A program made the position numbers and the translations under genes. The notes beneath the pieces were generated by a model. The model was not told the origin of the DNA. It saw nothing but the letters and a program-made list of their open reading frames with translations, and did no database searches. From positions 1 to 7,980 of the forward strand of contig WTCK01000139.1 in assembly GCA_013138615.1 (NCBI GenBank): 7,980 nucleotides of DNA. The letters run 5' to 3'. Positions 7,497 through 7,980 of the stretch are shown one piece after another; the stretch's first letter is position 1; the number at the start of each line of letters is the position of its first letter. The stretch is from Candidatus Thorarchaeota archaeon. Lineage in GTDB: Archaea > Asgardarchaeota > Thorarchaeia > Thorarchaeales > Thorarchaeaceae.

Positions 7497-7502
7497 CACC
7501 TC
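7497..7502 (-). promoter_or_regulatory. Ribosome binding site deciding the ileS start
   Basis: On the minus strand GAGGTG lies six bases before the TTG at 7490-7488. It is the best Shine-Dalgarno match near the 5' end of the reading frame and is why the TTG is preferred over the GTG at 7541. Confidence 0.65.
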
Positions 7503-7658
7503 TCTGATTGATGTGACCTGAGCAATGAGTGCAAAAGACACCCTTTGAATCGGGACAAAGGCAGGGATGAACCGGACATAGCTAATCGTCTTGGATGTGC
7601 GACGCTAGATAATTTGACAATCCATCCTGTAATTCACCTTTTAGGGCTGTTTGCTAGG

Positions 7659-7684
7659 AACATTTTCGCACTATTAAAAATGTT
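7659..7684. repeat. Inverted repeat in the divergent promoter region
   Basis: AACATTTT (7659-7666) and AAAATGTT (7677-7684) are perfect inverted copies around a 10-base centre. The arms overlap the best A/T-rich TATA candidates on both strands. A dyad of this size over a promoter could be a dimeric regulator site; the RNA hairpin it would form is A/U-rich and weak. No regulator family is recognisable from the motif. Confidence 0.4.
7671..7680 (-). promoter_or_regulatory. Possible TATA box for ileS
   Basis: On the minus strand TTTTTAATAG is preceded by AACA and lies about 180 bases before the ileS TTG. With normal spacing, transcription would begin near 7650, giving a leader of about 160 bases. 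A second, nearer candidate is CAAATTATCT at 7616-7607. Neither matches consensus strongly, so assignment is tentative. Confidence 0.3.
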
Positions 7685-7738
7685 AGGCTAGTACGTGTTA
7701 ACCATTGAAACAACCTGAAATTGAGAGAGACCCAACCA

Positions 7739-7748
7739 AGATTTAATT
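7739..7748 (+). promoter_or_regulatory. Possible TATA box for the gene at 7809
   Basis: AGATTTAATT, preceded by CAACCA, resembles a BRE/TATA pair about 65 bases upstream of the ATG at 7809. It would place the transcript start near 7770 and leave a leader of about 40 bases containing the ribosome binding site. The call rests on composition and position only. Confidence 0.35.
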
Positions 7749-7797
7749 GCTAGATGATTCTCTCAGCTAGATAGATGGGGACTAGTGCCCGAATTGT

Positions 7798-7803
7798 GGT
7801 GAT
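7798..7803 (+). promoter_or_regulatory. Ribosome binding site for the gene at 7809
   Basis: GGTGAT is an exact match to the core complementary to the archaeal 16S rRNA 3' end and lies five bases before the ATG at 7809. The same spacing is seen at the EF-2 gene, which supports this short open frame as a real gene start. Confidence 0.7.
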
Positions 7804-7808
7804 ATTCG

Positions 7809-7980
7809 ATGAGTGCTCTAGAAGACAGAACCTTGGATAAACTCGCAGATATGATATACAACACGTCGTGGCAGGATTTGCTTGAAGTTTGGCATGCTAT
7901 AAGACCAAAGATGGACTCCGAGGGCGCTGAGGCAGTAAAGGCATCCTTTGAGGGTGCCAAGAATAGATTCCTAGCTGGTC
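7809..7980 (+). CDS. Unrecognised protein, N-terminal 57 residues (3' end outside window)
   Basis: An ATG at 7809, behind a well-placed GGTGAT, opens a frame that runs without a stop to the window edge. The protein begins MSALEDRTLDKLADMIYNTS and continues with WQDLLEVWHAIRPKMD. It then has an alanine/glutamate-rich stretch (SEGAEAVKASFEGAKNRF). It looks soluble and almost entirely helical, with amphipathic patterning; there is no signal peptide, membrane segment or cysteine motif. I do not recognise the family. An overlapping minus-strand frame at 7763-7960 is a poorer candidate because it lacks a ribosome binding site and has a low-complexity serine-rich composition. The gene diverges from ileS and probably has its own promoter in the shared intergenic region. 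Confidence 0.7.
   Translation, partial: MSALEDRTLDKLADMIYNTSWQDLLEVWHAIRPKMDSEGAEAVKASFEGAKNRFLAG

Larger units (their letters stand above)
7491..7808. other. Divergent intergenic region between ileS and the gene at 7809
   Basis: This 318-base stretch separates two genes read in opposite directions, so it should hold both promoters. It contains candidate TATA boxes on each strand, an 8-bp-arm inverted repeat at 7659-7684, a hairpin in the ileS leader (7561-7556 with 7547-7542 on the minus strand) and six CTAG tetranucleotides between 7605 and 7785. I find no convincing gene in it. The short frames on the minus strand are 6 to about 35 codons, and only the six-codon one (7625-7605) has a ribosome binding site. 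Confidence 0.6.

Noticed and set aside
7487..7579. Minus-strand 30-codon frame from ATG 7579 whose TGA overlaps the ileS TTG (TTGA), like a coupled leader ORF
   Set aside because: There is no ribosome binding site before the ATG, and the serine/leucine-rich composition is unremarkable. The overlap alone is weak evidence.
7473..7581. Minus-strand frame resembling a zinc ribbon (CPVHPCLCP then FCTHCSGH) running into the ileS start
   Set aside because: It follows a TAG directly, contains no ATG, GTG or TTG, is only about 35 codons and ends inside ileS. It is probably chance or at most a relic.
7763..7960. Minus-strand 65-codon frame opposite the gene at 7809
   Set aside because: It has low-complexity serine-rich content and no ribosome binding site, while the opposite strand has GGTGAT five bases before an ATG.

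Overview
The window looks like a piece of archaeal chromosome carrying mostly housekeeping genes. Three things support an archaeon. The elongation factor is of the EF-2 (archaeal/eukaryotic) type, not bacterial EF-G. The isoleucyl-tRNA synthetase is of the archaeal/eukaryotic type. Three of the start codons sit 5-6 bases after GGTGA/GAGGTG-like ribosome binding sites, and two of those starts are TTG. The EF-2 has a degraded diphthamide loop. Divergent EF-2 copies of this kind have been reported in Asgard archaea (e.g. Thorarchaeota), Korarchaeota and Geoarchaea that lack diphthamide synthesis, so I lean towards an Asgard archaeon. That placement is inference, not something the sequence proves.

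Layout, left to right. (1) 2-427 (+): the C-terminal part of a class I SAM-dependent methyltransferase, cut by the window edge. (2) 428-578: a short intergenic stretch unusually rich in small hairpins, with a possible TATA box, leading to (3) 579-2792 (+): a full-length EF-2-like translocation GTPase with an intact GTPase core and a degenerate domain IV tip. (4) 2793-2953: a T-rich terminator-like tract, then (5) 2954-4285 (+): an M20-family metallopeptidase/deacylase with all expected metal ligands. (6) 4290-7490 (-): isoleucyl-tRNA synthetase, convergent with the M20 gene across only 4 bases; a perfect 8-bp hairpin lies at this junction. (7) 7491-7808: a divergent intergenic region with candidate promoters for both directions, an inverted repeat and a cluster of CTAG tetranucleotides. 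(8) 7809-7980 (+): the start of an unrecognised protein, cut by the right edge.

The genes do not form an obvious operon. EF-2 and IleRS both serve translation but lie on opposite strands and have their own leaders. The M20 enzyme and the methyltransferase have no visible functional link to them. I see no mobile element, CRISPR array, tRNA or rRNA gene. The most interesting item is the EF-2 paralogue-like protein; the second is the structured DNA/RNA around its leader and in the divergent intergenic region.
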